Assembly: GCF_019160155.1 (NCBI RefSeq) | Contig: NZ_JAFNIH010000041.1 | Location: 414,871-478,870, forward strand | Length of the DNA: 64,000 nt | Direction of reading: 5' to 3' | Source: Pinisolibacter aquiterrae | Lineage (GTDB): Bacteria > Pseudomonadota > Alphaproteobacteria > Rhizobiales > Ancalomicrobiaceae | Shown: positions 26,290 through 34,516 of the stretch, piece after piece | Numbering within the stretch: position 1 is the first letter of the stretch | Layout: each line of letters opens with the position of its first letter | Notes under the pieces: generated by a model | What the model was told of the DNA's origin: nothing | Database searches by the model: none | Seen by the model: the letters and a program-made list of their open reading frames with translations, nothing else | Made by a program: the position numbers and the translations under genes

Positions 26290-28080
26290 TCAGTCGATGC
26301 GATGCGGCTTGCCGAAGGTCGGCTCGTTGAAGGGGATCGGCGGCAGCGACCAGGTTCCGGTCGATGGCGGGCGCACGTCGGCGTCGACGTGCAGATCGAT
26401 CACGCAGGGACGGCGGTTGCGCAGCGCGGCCTCGACCGCGCCGGCGAGGTCCTCGCTGCGGGTGACGGTGACGCCGTCGGCGCCGCAGGCCCGCGCCCAG
26501 GCGGCGAAGTCGGGGTTGTAGCGTTCGCCGCCCGGACCCTGATTGCCCTTGTAGAAGGCGGTGCCGATCTCACGGCCCTCGAAGAGCCCGTATTGGAGAT
26601 CGCGGATCGCGCCCCAGGCGAAGTTGTTCCAGACGATCCAGATGCAGGGCAGGTCGTATTCGACCGCGGTCGCGACGACATGAGGAGCCATCATGAAGCC
26701 GCCGTCGCCGACGACCGCCACGCAGGGGCGATTCGGGGCGGCGAGCTGCGCGCCGAGAACGCCGCAGACGCCGAAGCCCATCGACGAATAGCCCCAGCTG
26801 TTGAGCATGCTCTGCGCCCGCTTCGGCTTCCAGAACTGCATGAACCAGTTGTGGTGGACGCCGGAATCGAGCGACAGGATCACGTCGTCGGGCAGCACCT
26901 CCTGGAGCACGCCGACCACCCATTCCGGCCGGATCGGCGTGGTGATCGCCGAGAAGTTCGGGCGAATGTAGGCCTCCCACTCCGCCCGCCAGCCGGCGAC
27001 CTCCGCCCGCCATTCGGCGAAGCGCTCGGCGGTGACGTCGGCGCGCTTCGAGAGCGCCTCGGCGAGTTGGCCGGCGAAGGTCTTGGCGTCGGCGACGATG
27101 CCGAGCGTCGGGGGATAGTTGCGGCCGAGCTCGGCCGGGTCGATGTCGACCTGGAGCAGCGCGGTCGCGGGGAAGTTCCACGAATAGCCGGGATGCCAGC
27201 TCGACGACGAACGGTCGTCGAAACGGGTGCCGATACAGATCACCAGATCGGCGAAACGGCCGGCCTGATTGGCGGGATAGGCGCCGTTGCGGCCGATGAA
27301 GCCGAGCGTCAGCGGGTCGTCGGCGGGAACCAGCCCCATGCCGTTCGGCGAGGTGATGACCGGAATGCCCCAGCGGCTCTGGAGCGCGGTGATCTCGGGG
27401 CCCGCCTCCGACAGGGTGGTGCCGTGGCCGACGAAGAAGACCGGCCGCTTCGCCTTGGCGATCAGGGCGACCGCGGCGGCGAGATCGTCGGCGTTGGCAC
27501 TCGGTCGATGGGTGCCGTGACGGTGCGAAGGGGCGGGCGTCGAGACCTCGGCCTCTTCCTGGAAGACGTTGTAGGGGATGTCGAGATTGACCGGCCCCGG
27601 CCGCCCGGTCACCATCGTGTCGAAGGCCTGACGCAGGGCGAGCGGCAACATCTCGACCCGGCTCGGCTGGAACGACCGCTTGACCACCGGCCGCAGCACC
27701 TGGGCGAAATCGGCCTGATTGTGGGCGTAGAGTTCCTGGAACGGCCCACGATTGGCCTGGGAGGTCGGCACGTTGGCGGTGATCGCCAGGAAGGCCGAGG
27801 AATCCGACAGCGCGGTGACGAGCGGCATCACGATGTTGGCCGAGCCGGGCCCGGTCGAGGTGAGCGTCGCGACCGGGCTGTGCTTCACGCGGAAATAGGC
27901 GTCCGCCATGTGGCCGGCGCATTGTTCGTGGCGCGGCGAGATCAGCCGCACGCGGTCGCGGACGGCATGGAGCGCATCGAGGATGCCCACGTTGCCGTGC
28001 CCGCACACGCCGAAGACGAACGGCACCTTCTGTTCGACCAGGTACTCGGCGATGACCTCGCCACCCTTCATTCTGCTCAT
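26290..28080 (-). CDS. Thiamine-diphosphate-dependent enzyme (acetolactate-synthase family)
   Basis: Three-domain ThDP enzyme of 596 residues. The PYR domain carries the catalytic Glu in SPRHEQCAGHMADAY (about residue 51), the central domain lies near 200-330, and the PP domain has the ThDP/Mg motif GDGGFMMAPH ending in WNN. It acts as a decarboxylase, carboligase or hydrolase on an alpha-keto acid. The ATG at 28080 has GGAG upstream; a longer frame from 28110 would overlap the preceding stop. The gene follows an aldehyde dehydrogenase, so decarboxylation to an aldehyde followed by oxidation is a reasonable model. No regulatory subunit is present, which argues against acetolactate synthase in amino-acid synthesis. 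Confidence 0.85.
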   Translation of the reverse strand: MSRMKGGEVIAEYLVEQKVPFVFGVCGHGNVGILDALHAVRDRVRLISPRHEQCAGHMADAYFRVKHSPVATLTSTGPGSANIVMPLVTALSDSSAFLAITANVPTSQANRGPFQELYAHNQADFAQVLRPVVKRSFQPSRVEMLPLALRQAFDTMVTGRPGPVNLDIPYNVFQEEAEVSTPAPSHRHGTHRPSANADDLAAAVALIAKAKRPVFFVGHGTTLSEAGPEITALQSRWGIPVITSPNGMGLVPADDPLTLGFIGRNGAYPANQAGRFADLVICIGTRFDDRSSSSWHPGYSWNFPATALLQVDIDPAELGRNYPPTLGIVADAKTFAGQLAEALSKRADVTAERFAEWRAEVAGWRAEWEAYIRPNFSAITTPIRPEWVVGVLQEVLPDDVILSLDSGVHHNWFMQFWKPKRAQSMLNSWGYSSMGFGVCGVLGAQLAAPNRPCVAVVGDGGFMMAPHVVATAVEYDLPCIWIVWNNFAWGAIRDLQYGLFEGREIGTAFYKGNQGPGGERYNPDFAAWARACGADGVTVTRSEDLAGAVEAALRNRRPCVIDLHVDADVRPPSTGTWSLPPIPFNEPTFGKPHRID

Positions 28081-28106
28081 GACGTCCGTCTCCAACTCAT
28101 CCCGCC

Positions 28107-29561
28107 TCACGCGATGATGGTGATCATGCGTTCCTCACTCATTTCGCGAACGGCGTAGCGCGGACCCTCGCGGCCGAAGCCGCTGTCCTTGGAGCCACCG
28201 TAGGGCATGAGATCGACGCGCGAACTCGGGGTGTCGTTGATGTGCACGCCGCCGACCTCGAGCCGGCGGGCCGCGCGGAAGGCGGCGTCGAGGCGCATGG
28301 TGAAGAGCCCGGTCGCGAGCCCGTAGGGGGTCGCGTTGACCCGGTCGATCGCCTCCTCGAGCCGGTCGAAGGGCGCGATGCACAGAACCGGGCCGAACAC
28401 CTCGCGGCAGCCGAGCGGCGTGCCCGGCGCCACGTCGGCGAGCAGGGTCGGAGCGACGACCGAGCCGTCGCGGCCTCCCCCGGCCAGCAGGCGCGCGCCC
28501 GCGCGGACCGCCTCGTCGATCCAGCTCTCGATCCGTCGTGCCGCCTCTTCGCTGATCACCGGGCCAACCACCGTCTCCTCGGCCCCCGGATCTCCGTGAG
28601 GCAGTGCCGCGACCAACGTCGCGAGACGCCGCTCGACATCTTCGACCAGAGAACGATGCACGAGAAGCACCTGGATGGAGGTGCAGACCTGTCCTGCCTT
28701 GCGATAGCTGGCGTTGACGACCTTCGGCAGGGCGACGTCGAGGTCGGCGTCGTCGGCGAGGATGCAATGGGCGATCGAGCCCAGTTCCATCTGGGTGCGG
28801 CGCAGCCCGGCGGCATTCTGAATGAGACGGCCGACCTCGGTGCTCCCCGTGAAGGCGAAGAAGCGCACGCTCGGCTCGTCGAGCAGCCAGCGCGCCACCT
28901 CGCCGTCACCGTGCAGCACCGAGATCATCGCCGGCGGCAGGCCCGCCTCGAGCAGGCATTCGGCCATGACGCAGGCGCTCATCGGCGTGTGCAGCGACGG
29001 CTTGACGATCACCGCGTTGCCGGCGGCGAGCGCCGGCCCGACCTTGTGCGCCACCGTGTTGAGCGGCGCGTTGAAGGGCGTGATCGCGCAGATCGTGCCG
29101 AGCGGCACCCGGAGCGTGAAGCCGAGCCGGCCGTTCTGCCCGGCCGCCCCCTCGAGCGGCACGAGTTCTCCGGCGAAGCGGCGCGCCTCCTCGGCGGAGA
29201 GGCGGAAGGTCACGACGCAGCGCTGGATCTCGCCGGCGGCGTCGCGGCGGGTGAAGCCCGCCTCCCGGGTCAGAAGCTCCACGAGTTCGCCGGTGCGCGC
29301 CTCGAGGAGATCGGCGGTCCGGTCGAGGATGACGCCGCGCTCGTAGGGGCCGAGCCGGTCGTCCCGGAAGGCGGCATCGCTCGCCGCGACCGCTTGCGCC
29401 ACCTGTTCGCGCGAGGGCAGATGCGTCCGCATGAAGGGGTGGAGGCGGTACTTGTCGGGAACCTCGACGGTGCTCGCCCCGTCGGTCCACACGCCGCCGA
29501 TCAGGAGTCGGCAGACGAGACCTTCCTCGAGCGGCGAGCTCTGCGCGACCATCTGCGCCAT
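28107..29561 (-). CDS. NAD(P)-dependent aldehyde dehydrogenase
   Basis: Aldehyde dehydrogenase of 484 residues, first gene of the 17-kb minus-strand operon. The catalytic cysteine is Cys293 (KAGQVCTSIQ), the general base Glu259 (QMELGS), the cofactor loop FTGSTEVG is near 238-245 and the TPFNAPLN segment holds the oxyanion Asn. The C-terminal PYGGSKDSGFGREG is typical. GGGAGG sits 8 nt before ATG 29561. It probably oxidises the aldehyde made by the following ThDP enzyme. The upstream 130-nt region is shared with a divergent LysR gene. Confidence 0.92.
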   Translation of the reverse strand: MAQMVAQSSPLEEGLVCRLLIGGVWTDGASTVEVPDKYRLHPFMRTHLPSREQVAQAVAASDAAFRDDRLGPYERGVILDRTADLLEARTGELVELLTREAGFTRRDAAGEIQRCVVTFRLSAEEARRFAGELVPLEGAAGQNGRLGFTLRVPLGTICAITPFNAPLNTVAHKVGPALAAGNAVIVKPSLHTPMSACVMAECLLEAGLPPAMISVLHGDGEVARWLLDEPSVRFFAFTGSTEVGRLIQNAAGLRRTQMELGSIAHCILADDADLDVALPKVVNASYRKAGQVCTSIQVLLVHRSLVEDVERRLATLVAALPHGDPGAEETVVGPVISEEAARRIESWIDEAVRAGARLLAGGGRDGSVVAPTLLADVAPGTPLGCREVFGPVLCIAPFDRLEEAIDRVNATPYGLATGLFTMRLDAAFRAARRLEVGGVHINDTPSSRVDLMPYGGSKDSGFGREGPRYAVREMSEERMITIIA

Positions 29562-29617
29562 TCCGATCGCCTCCCTGGCGGCTGTTTGTCTCTGCCTCCT
29601 CTTTAGGGGGGATTTGA

Positions 29618-29656
29618 CATAAGGAAAAATATCGAATGAGACTGATCGTCATAAGG
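29618..29656. promoter_or_regulatory. Candidate LysR-regulated divergent promoter with two CATAAGG repeats
   Basis: The 130-nt gap 29562-29691 between the aldehyde dehydrogenase and LysR genes contains CATAAGG at 29618-29624 and again at 29650-29656, 32 bp apart (about three helical turns, same face). A consensus -35 TTGACA lies at 29614-29619, but I could not pair it with a convincing -10. The repeat pair is the likely LysR binding region; a clear T-N11-A dyad was not found. Confidence 0.4.
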
Positions 29657-29691
29657 CTGGCATATGGCCCGCCACGAGCGAGGGTCTCGTC

Positions 29692-30627
29692 ATGGATCTG
29701 CGCCAACTGCGCTACTTCGCCCAGATCGTCGAGAGCGGCAGCCTGTCGAAGGCCTCGCGCTGCCTCTTCGTCGCGCAGCCGGCACTCAGCCAGCAGATCG
29801 CCAAGCTCGAGGACGAGGTCGGCAAACCCTTGCTGAACCGCTCCTCGAAGGGCGTGACGCCGACCGAGAACGGTCTCGCGCTCTATCATCACGCCCGCTT
29901 CATGCTGCGCCAGCTCGATCAGGCCCTGTCGATCGCCCGCCAGGAGGAGGGCGAGATCCAGGGCATGGTCTCGGTCGGCCTGCCCGCCACCACGGTCCTG
30001 GCGATCGGCCTTCCGCTGATGAAGCGGATCCGCGAGAAATATCCGGGCATCCTTCTCAACGTCGTCGAGGGGATGAGTGGGCACATCGCCCACATGATGC
30101 GTCTCGGGCAGCTCGATCTGGCGATCCTCTTCACCAACGACGTGTCGTCGCAACTCGATTCGATCCCCCTTCTCGAGGAGGAGTTGTTCGTCCTCTTCCC
30201 GACCGGCAGCGCCTATCTGCCGCCCGACCGGACCGAGATCACCATCGCCGAAGTCGCCGAGATCCCGTTGATCCTGCCGACCAATTCGCACGGTCTGCGC
30301 CGGCGAGTCGTCGCCGAGTTCGATCGGCGCATGCTGAGCCCGCTCATCGTCGCGGAGATCGATTCCCTGTCGCTCCTCATGAGCTGCGTCTTCGACGGCA
30401 TGGGCGCGACCATCAAGCCGATGTCGGCGCTTCAACTGGAGAGCGAGCGCGGCCGGGACTGGCGGGCCCTCAGGATCGCCGACGCCACCATCACGCGGCG
30501 GAACTACCTCTATTCGATCGCCCCGAGCCTGATGTCGCCGGCCGCCCTCTCGGTCGCCCGCGAGATCCGCGAGACCGCCGCCGCCCTCGTCGCCGACGGG
30601 CGCTGGCAGGGCGTCTGGCCGATCTGA
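29692..30627 (+). CDS. LysR-family transcriptional regulator
   Basis: Regulator of 311 residues. The N-terminal winged helix-turn-helix reads MDLRQLRYFAQIVESGSLSK then FVAQPALSQQIAKLEDEVG. A periplasmic-binding-protein-like effector domain follows from about residue 90. The QLRYFAQIVE start resembles the Nac/CbbR-like group. It is divergent from the 17-kb operon that begins with the aldehyde dehydrogenase, and LysR regulators typically activate such divergent operons in response to a pathway intermediate, so that is its likely target. The spacing between genes (130 nt) allows shared control. Confidence 0.9.
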   Translation: MDLRQLRYFAQIVESGSLSKASRCLFVAQPALSQQIAKLEDEVGKPLLNRSSKGVTPTENGLALYHHARFMLRQLDQALSIARQEEGEIQGMVSVGLPATTVLAIGLPLMKRIREKYPGILLNVVEGMSGHIAHMMRLGQLDLAILFTNDVSSQLDSIPLLEEELFVLFPTGSAYLPPDRTEITIAEVAEIPLILPTNSHGLRRRVVAEFDRRMLSPLIVAEIDSLSLLMSCVFDGMGATIKPMSALQLESERGRDWRALRIADATITRRNYLYSIAPSLMSPAALSVAREIRETAAALVADGRWQGVWPI

Positions 30628-30986
30628 TCCGGCGCGCGCGCTCGCGGCGGTATCCCGGCACCGCTGAAAAAAGCGGGCTCCGTCGATCGCCCCGGACGCG
30701 GCGCGCCGAGTGATCGCCTCGACGATCTCCGTCGATCGCCTCGTTCGAGCGAAGAGGGCGCGCCGGAAGACACGGGCCCATTCCGACGATCTCTCTCGTT
30801 CCCCGGGTTCGTCTTCGCCGCCGTCGACATGACGCAAGGGAAGTATTGGCCGAATTCAAGGAAAGCCATTTCAGTGTAACTAATATTTCTATGGAATCGA
30901 TTTTTTCTTGGCTATCCCGAATTCCGACCTACCGGAGGTCGCGACTTCTTGTAGAATGGCCGCAGAGCCACCTCTTTTGGGTTGGG
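30628..30986 (+). promoter_or_regulatory. Upstream region of rpfF with AT-rich stretch and inverted repeat
   Basis: A 359-nt gene-free stretch. The part from about 30840 to 30960 is clearly more AT-rich than its surroundings, with TAATAT at 30881-30886 and TAGAAT at 30952-30957 as -10 candidates, though no good -35 partner is evident. CGACCT-N5-AGGTCG at 30925-30941 is a perfect 6-bp inverted repeat that could be an operator or hairpin. An in-frame extension of rpfF runs through this region from 30846 but its composition argues against translation. Confidence 0.45.
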
Positions 30987-32036
30987 ATGACGCGCGTGAC
31001 CGATCTGCCGACTCTCGAACCGACCGACGTCGAGGTCTCGACGAAACCCTCCGAAACGGACGTCCGCGCGCCTGCGCGGGCGCGGATCCTCGCCGCCGTC
31101 TCCCGGTCGCCCGGGGGGCAGCCGATCACCGAAGCCCTGCCGCTCGAGCTCACCTTCCCGGTCGCCAGCTACCGCGAGCTCGAGGTGCGGATGGACGTGG
31201 AGGAGCGGATCCTCTGGTATTTCATGAAGCCGCGCGGCGCCCCGAGCTACACGCCCGCGCTTCTGGCCGAACTGAGCGAGCTGCGCGGCAACATCCAGAA
31301 GCTGTGCCGGCGCAATCTCGAGGCTCCGCCGATCCGCTGGCTCGTCAACGGATCGCGGATGCCGCACATCTTCAATCTCGGCGGCGATCTCGGCCTCTTC
31401 GCCGACCACATCCGTCGTGGCGATCGCGAGGGCCTCAGGCGCTACGCCTACGACTGCATCGACCTCGTCTACACCTCGTCGATCAGTTTCGGCATGCCGA
31501 TCCTGTTGATCTCGCTGGTCCAGGGCGACGCGCTCGGCGGCGGCTTCGAGGCGGCGATGGCCTCCGACGTGATCATCGCCGAGAAGAGCGCCAAGTTCGG
31601 CCTGCCCGAGATCCTGTTCAATCTCTTCCCGGGCATGGGCGCCTACAGCTTCCTGTCGCGGCGCCTCGACCCGGTGCGCGCCGAGCGGATGATCATGAGC
31701 GGCCGCATCTACACCGCCGCCGAACTGCACGAGATGGGCCTCGTCGATCTCGTCGTCGAGGACGGCACCGGCGAGGCGGCGGTGCGCGACTACATCGCCC
31801 GCAACGCCCGGCGTCACGCGATCCACCGCACGCTGCGCGAGGTCGGCCGCCGAGTCCATCCCGTGCCCTACGAGGAGCTGCGCGAGATCACCGACCTCTG
31901 GGTCGACGCGGCGATGAAGCTCGAGGACGCCGATCTCCGGCGCATCGACCGCCTGTGCGGCGCTCAGGCGCGGCGCTTCGCTGCCGGCTCGTCCGACGAC
32001 CGTTCCTCCGATCCGCTCGCCGGCCCGTCGCGCTGA
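30987..32036 (+). CDS. rpfF: DSF synthase RpfF (crotonase-fold cis-2-unsaturated fatty-acid signal synthase)
   Basis: Makes diffusible signal factor, a cis-2-unsaturated fatty acid, by dehydrating a 3-hydroxyacyl-ACP and releasing the acid. The 349-residue protein is an enoyl-CoA-hydratase relative with RpfF-specific blocks: FNLGGDLGLFADHIR, ISLVQGDALGGGFEAAMAS, LPEILFNLFPGMGAYSF and ITDLWVDAAMKL. The two catalytic glutamates are Glu188 (GGGFEAA) and Glu208 (LPEILF), 20 residues apart as Glu141/Glu161 in Xanthomonas RpfF. It is about 60 residues longer at the N-terminus than that protein. ATG 30987 is chosen as the first start after the AT-rich promoter-like region; ribosome site weak. It converges on rpfC and overlaps its end. 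Confidence 0.88.
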   Translation: MTRVTDLPTLEPTDVEVSTKPSETDVRAPARARILAAVSRSPGGQPITEALPLELTFPVASYRELEVRMDVEERILWYFMKPRGAPSYTPALLAELSELRGNIQKLCRRNLEAPPIRWLVNGSRMPHIFNLGGDLGLFADHIRRGDREGLRRYAYDCIDLVYTSSISFGMPILLISLVQGDALGGGFEAAMASDVIIAEKSAKFGLPEILFNLFPGMGAYSFLSRRLDPVRAERMIMSGRIYTAAELHEMGLVDLVVEDGTGEAAVRDYIARNARRHAIHRTLREVGRRVHPVPYEELREITDLWVDAAMKLEDADLRRIDRLCGAQARRFAAGSSDDRSSDPLAGPSR

Positions 32037-34516
32037 GCGATGGCGGCGCGCACCTCGGAGAATTCCCGCTCGAGGTCGCGCAGATGGCGCTCGCCCTCGA
32101 CCGCCAGTTCGCGCGCGTCGATCTCGCGCCAGTCGAGGCACATGCGATAGACCCGCAGCGCGCCGACGTTGGCCGCGCCGCTGCGCAAGGCATGCGCATG
32201 GTTGCGGAAGGCGGTGACGTCCTCGTTCGCCACCGCCGCGCCGAGCGCGCGGAGCGCGCGAGCCGCCTCGTCGGTGAAGGTCGCGATCAACTCGTCGACG
32301 AAGGCGCTGCCGCCGAGCGCCTCGAGGTCGGCGAGCTTGCCGTCGTCCATCGCCGGCGTCGTCGTCTCGGCTTCGGCCCCGGCCGGCCCGGTCGCGGCCT
32401 CCGTCGCGTCGTCGTCCGGCAGGCTTCGCGGCGCGGCATCGCCGACCAGGGTCTCGATCGCCGCGATCAGTTCGGCCGGCTCGATCGGCTTGGTCAGGCA
32501 GGCGGCCATGCCCGCCTCCTTGCAGCGGCTCTCGGCTTCCGCCGTCGCGTCCGCGGTGAGCGCGACGATCGGCACCGCGCGGGTGCCGAGGGCGGCGAAG
32601 CGATAGAACTTGGTCGCCTCGATGCCGTTCATCACGGGCATGTTGACGTCCATCAGAACGAGATCGTAGGCGACGGCGAGCATGCGCTCGACCGCGGCCT
32701 CGCCGTCGCCGACCGTCTCGACGCGATGCCCGGCCCGTTCCAGGATCTTGCCGATCACCATCTGGTTCGACTTGTTGTCGTCGGCGACCAGGATCGACAG
32801 GCGGCGCTTGACGACGATCGGGGCGCGTTCCGCGCCGTCGCGGTCACAGCCGAGCGAGGCGACGAGGGCGACCGTCTCGATCGCCGGCCGGCGCGCCGGA
32901 TCCATCTCGGTGGTGTAGAGCCGCCGCAGCGGCGCCGCCAGCGACGCGTCGACCGCCTCGCGGCACACGAGGACGAGGCAGGGCTCGTCCGGCGTCGCGT
33001 CGGCGAGCAACGCCTCGGCGATCGCGTCGAGTTCGCCCGGCGCGTCGTCCGCGTCGACCAGCACGATCGGCCGGCGGGATCCGCCCCGCACGAGATCGGC
33101 GACGTGAGCGCGCGCTTCGGCGACGTCGCGGCCGTGGAGGAGGGGGGCGTCGAGCCCGTCGACGCGCTCGCCCAGGCGCGACAAGAGGACCATCGGCGGC
33201 ATCGGCACCGCCTCGGCGGCGGTGGTCGCCGCGCCGACCGGGAAACGGAACGAGAAGGTGCTGCCGGCGCCGGGCGTGCTGACCACGCCGATCTCGCCGC
33301 CGTGCAGATCGACCAGTTGCTTGACGATCGCCAGCCCCAGCCCGGTGCCGCCGAAACGGTCGATGATCGTGCCGTCGGCCTGGGTGAAGCTCTCGAAGAT
33401 CCGCGCCTGCGATTCCGGCGCGATGCCGATGCCGGTGTCGGTGACGGCGACGGCGAGGCGCGGCCCGTCCTCGCCCGGTTCGACGTCGACCTGGATGAGG
33501 ACCAGCCCGGACGAGGTGAACTTCACCGCGTTGCCGGCGAGATTGATCAGGATCTCCTCGAGATGGCGGCGGTCGGTGACGATCCGGCGCGGTGCGCGGG
33601 CGTCGATGTGGAGCGCCACCCGGAGCCCCTTGCTGCGCGCCATGACGCCGACGATGTCGCGCACCTGCCGCAACACGAGCGCCAGATCGACCTCTTCGGC
33701 CTTCGCCTCGACCTTGCCGGCCTCGATCCGCGAGAAGTCGAGCAGCGCGTTGATCAGCGTCAGCAGCGACCGCCCGGAACGGCCGATCGTGTCGATCATC
33801 TCGCGGTCTTCGCCGGTCCGATGGGATCCGGCGAGGAGGTCGCTCAGCCCGATGATGGCGTTGAGCGGGGTCCGCAGTTCGTGGCTGATGCTGGCCAGGA
33901 ACAGGCTCTTGGCGCGGCTCGCCTCCTCCGCCTGACGCTTGGCCTCCGACAGTTTGCGGATCAGCACGGCGGTATAGGCCGGGATCACCACCAGCGCGCC
34001 GAGGAGGCCGGCGGCGAGCGGGATCTGCGACTGCCAGAACGGCGTCGTCACCACCACGATCGAGAACCCGACCACCGCCGCCGCCGCCGCGAGCGCCAGA
34101 TATCGCACGCCGAAGCGGAAGCCGTTGCCGAGCACCGCCCAGAAATAGATCAGGAACAGCGCCGATCCCGCCTGACCGCTGAGGTGGAGGCCGTAGGAGA
34201 AGATGCCGATGTCCGAGACGATGCCGACGATCCGGCGCGGATGCGAGATCCCCGGCACGCACAGGATGTGGATGAAGAGGCCGGCCGCCATCAGCTCGAA
34301 GGTGAGGAAGGGCAGCGCCGCCGCGTCCAACGCCGCCGCCGCCGCGACCGAACCGCCTTCGCGCGCGATCAGGAGATAGATCAGGATCGCCGAGGAGAGC
34401 AGAAGCCGGTTGAAGGTCAGCTCGTGCTCGCTGTCCGGCCGACGCCGGAGCTTGGCCGCGACCCGACCGAGCCCGAGGCGACGCAGCAGCGTCGGCATGC
34501 GCGCGCTCGAGATCAT
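31964..34516 (-). CDS. rpfC: RpfC-like hybrid sensor histidine kinase (DSF receptor)
   Basis: Membrane sensor kinase of 850 residues that should perceive the DSF fatty acid. Order: cytoplasmic tip with the RpfC hallmark DSEH at 28-31, five to six membrane helices (about 37-190) with SHPRRIVGIVSDIG and GNGFRFGVRYL as in RpfC, HisKA with His212 (ISHELRTPLN), HATPase with GTGLGLAIVKQL, a degenerate spacer, a receiver with Asp623 (VLMDVNMP), and an HPt domain with His775 (HALRSGAANVGA). This domain order is exactly that of Xanthomonas RpfC. ATG 34516 overlaps the stop of the upstream REC-PAS-GGDEF-EAL gene. The last 73 nt are antisense to the end of rpfF. Confidence 0.88.
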   Translation of the reverse strand: MISSARMPTLLRRLGLGRVAAKLRRRPDSEHELTFNRLLLSSAILIYLLIAREGGSVAAAAALDAAALPFLTFELMAAGLFIHILCVPGISHPRRIVGIVSDIGIFSYGLHLSGQAGSALFLIYFWAVLGNGFRFGVRYLALAAAAAVVGFSIVVVTTPFWQSQIPLAAGLLGALVVIPAYTAVLIRKLSEAKRQAEEASRAKSLFLASISHELRTPLNAIIGLSDLLAGSHRTGEDREMIDTIGRSGRSLLTLINALLDFSRIEAGKVEAKAEEVDLALVLRQVRDIVGVMARSKGLRVALHIDARAPRRIVTDRRHLEEILINLAGNAVKFTSSGLVLIQVDVEPGEDGPRLAVAVTDTGIGIAPESQARIFESFTQADGTIIDRFGGTGLGLAIVKQLVDLHGGEIGVVSTPGAGSTFSFRFPVGAATTAAEAVPMPPMVLLSRLGERVDGLDAPLLHGRDVAEARAHVADLVRGGSRRPIVLVDADDAPGELDAIAEALLADATPDEPCLVLVCREAVDASLAAPLRRLYTTEMDPARRPAIETVALVASLGCDRDGAERAPIVVKRRLSILVADDNKSNQMVIGKILERAGHRVETVGDGEAAVERMLAVAYDLVLMDVNMPVMNGIEATKFYRFAALGTRAVPIVALTADATAEAESRCKEAGMAACLTKPIEPAELIAAIETLVGDAAPRSLPDDDATEAATGPAGAEAETTTPAMDDGKLADLEALGGSAFVDELIATFTDEAARALRALGAAVANEDVTAFRNHAHALRSGAANVGALRVYRMCLDWREIDARELAVEGERHLRDLEREFSEVRAAIAQRDGPASGSEERSSDEPAAKRRA

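Noticed and set aside
30678-30740. Direct repeat CTCCGTCGATCGCC at 30678 and 30727
   Set aside because: Both copies consist of the CGATCG-rich words common throughout this genome; no symmetry or promoter link was seen.
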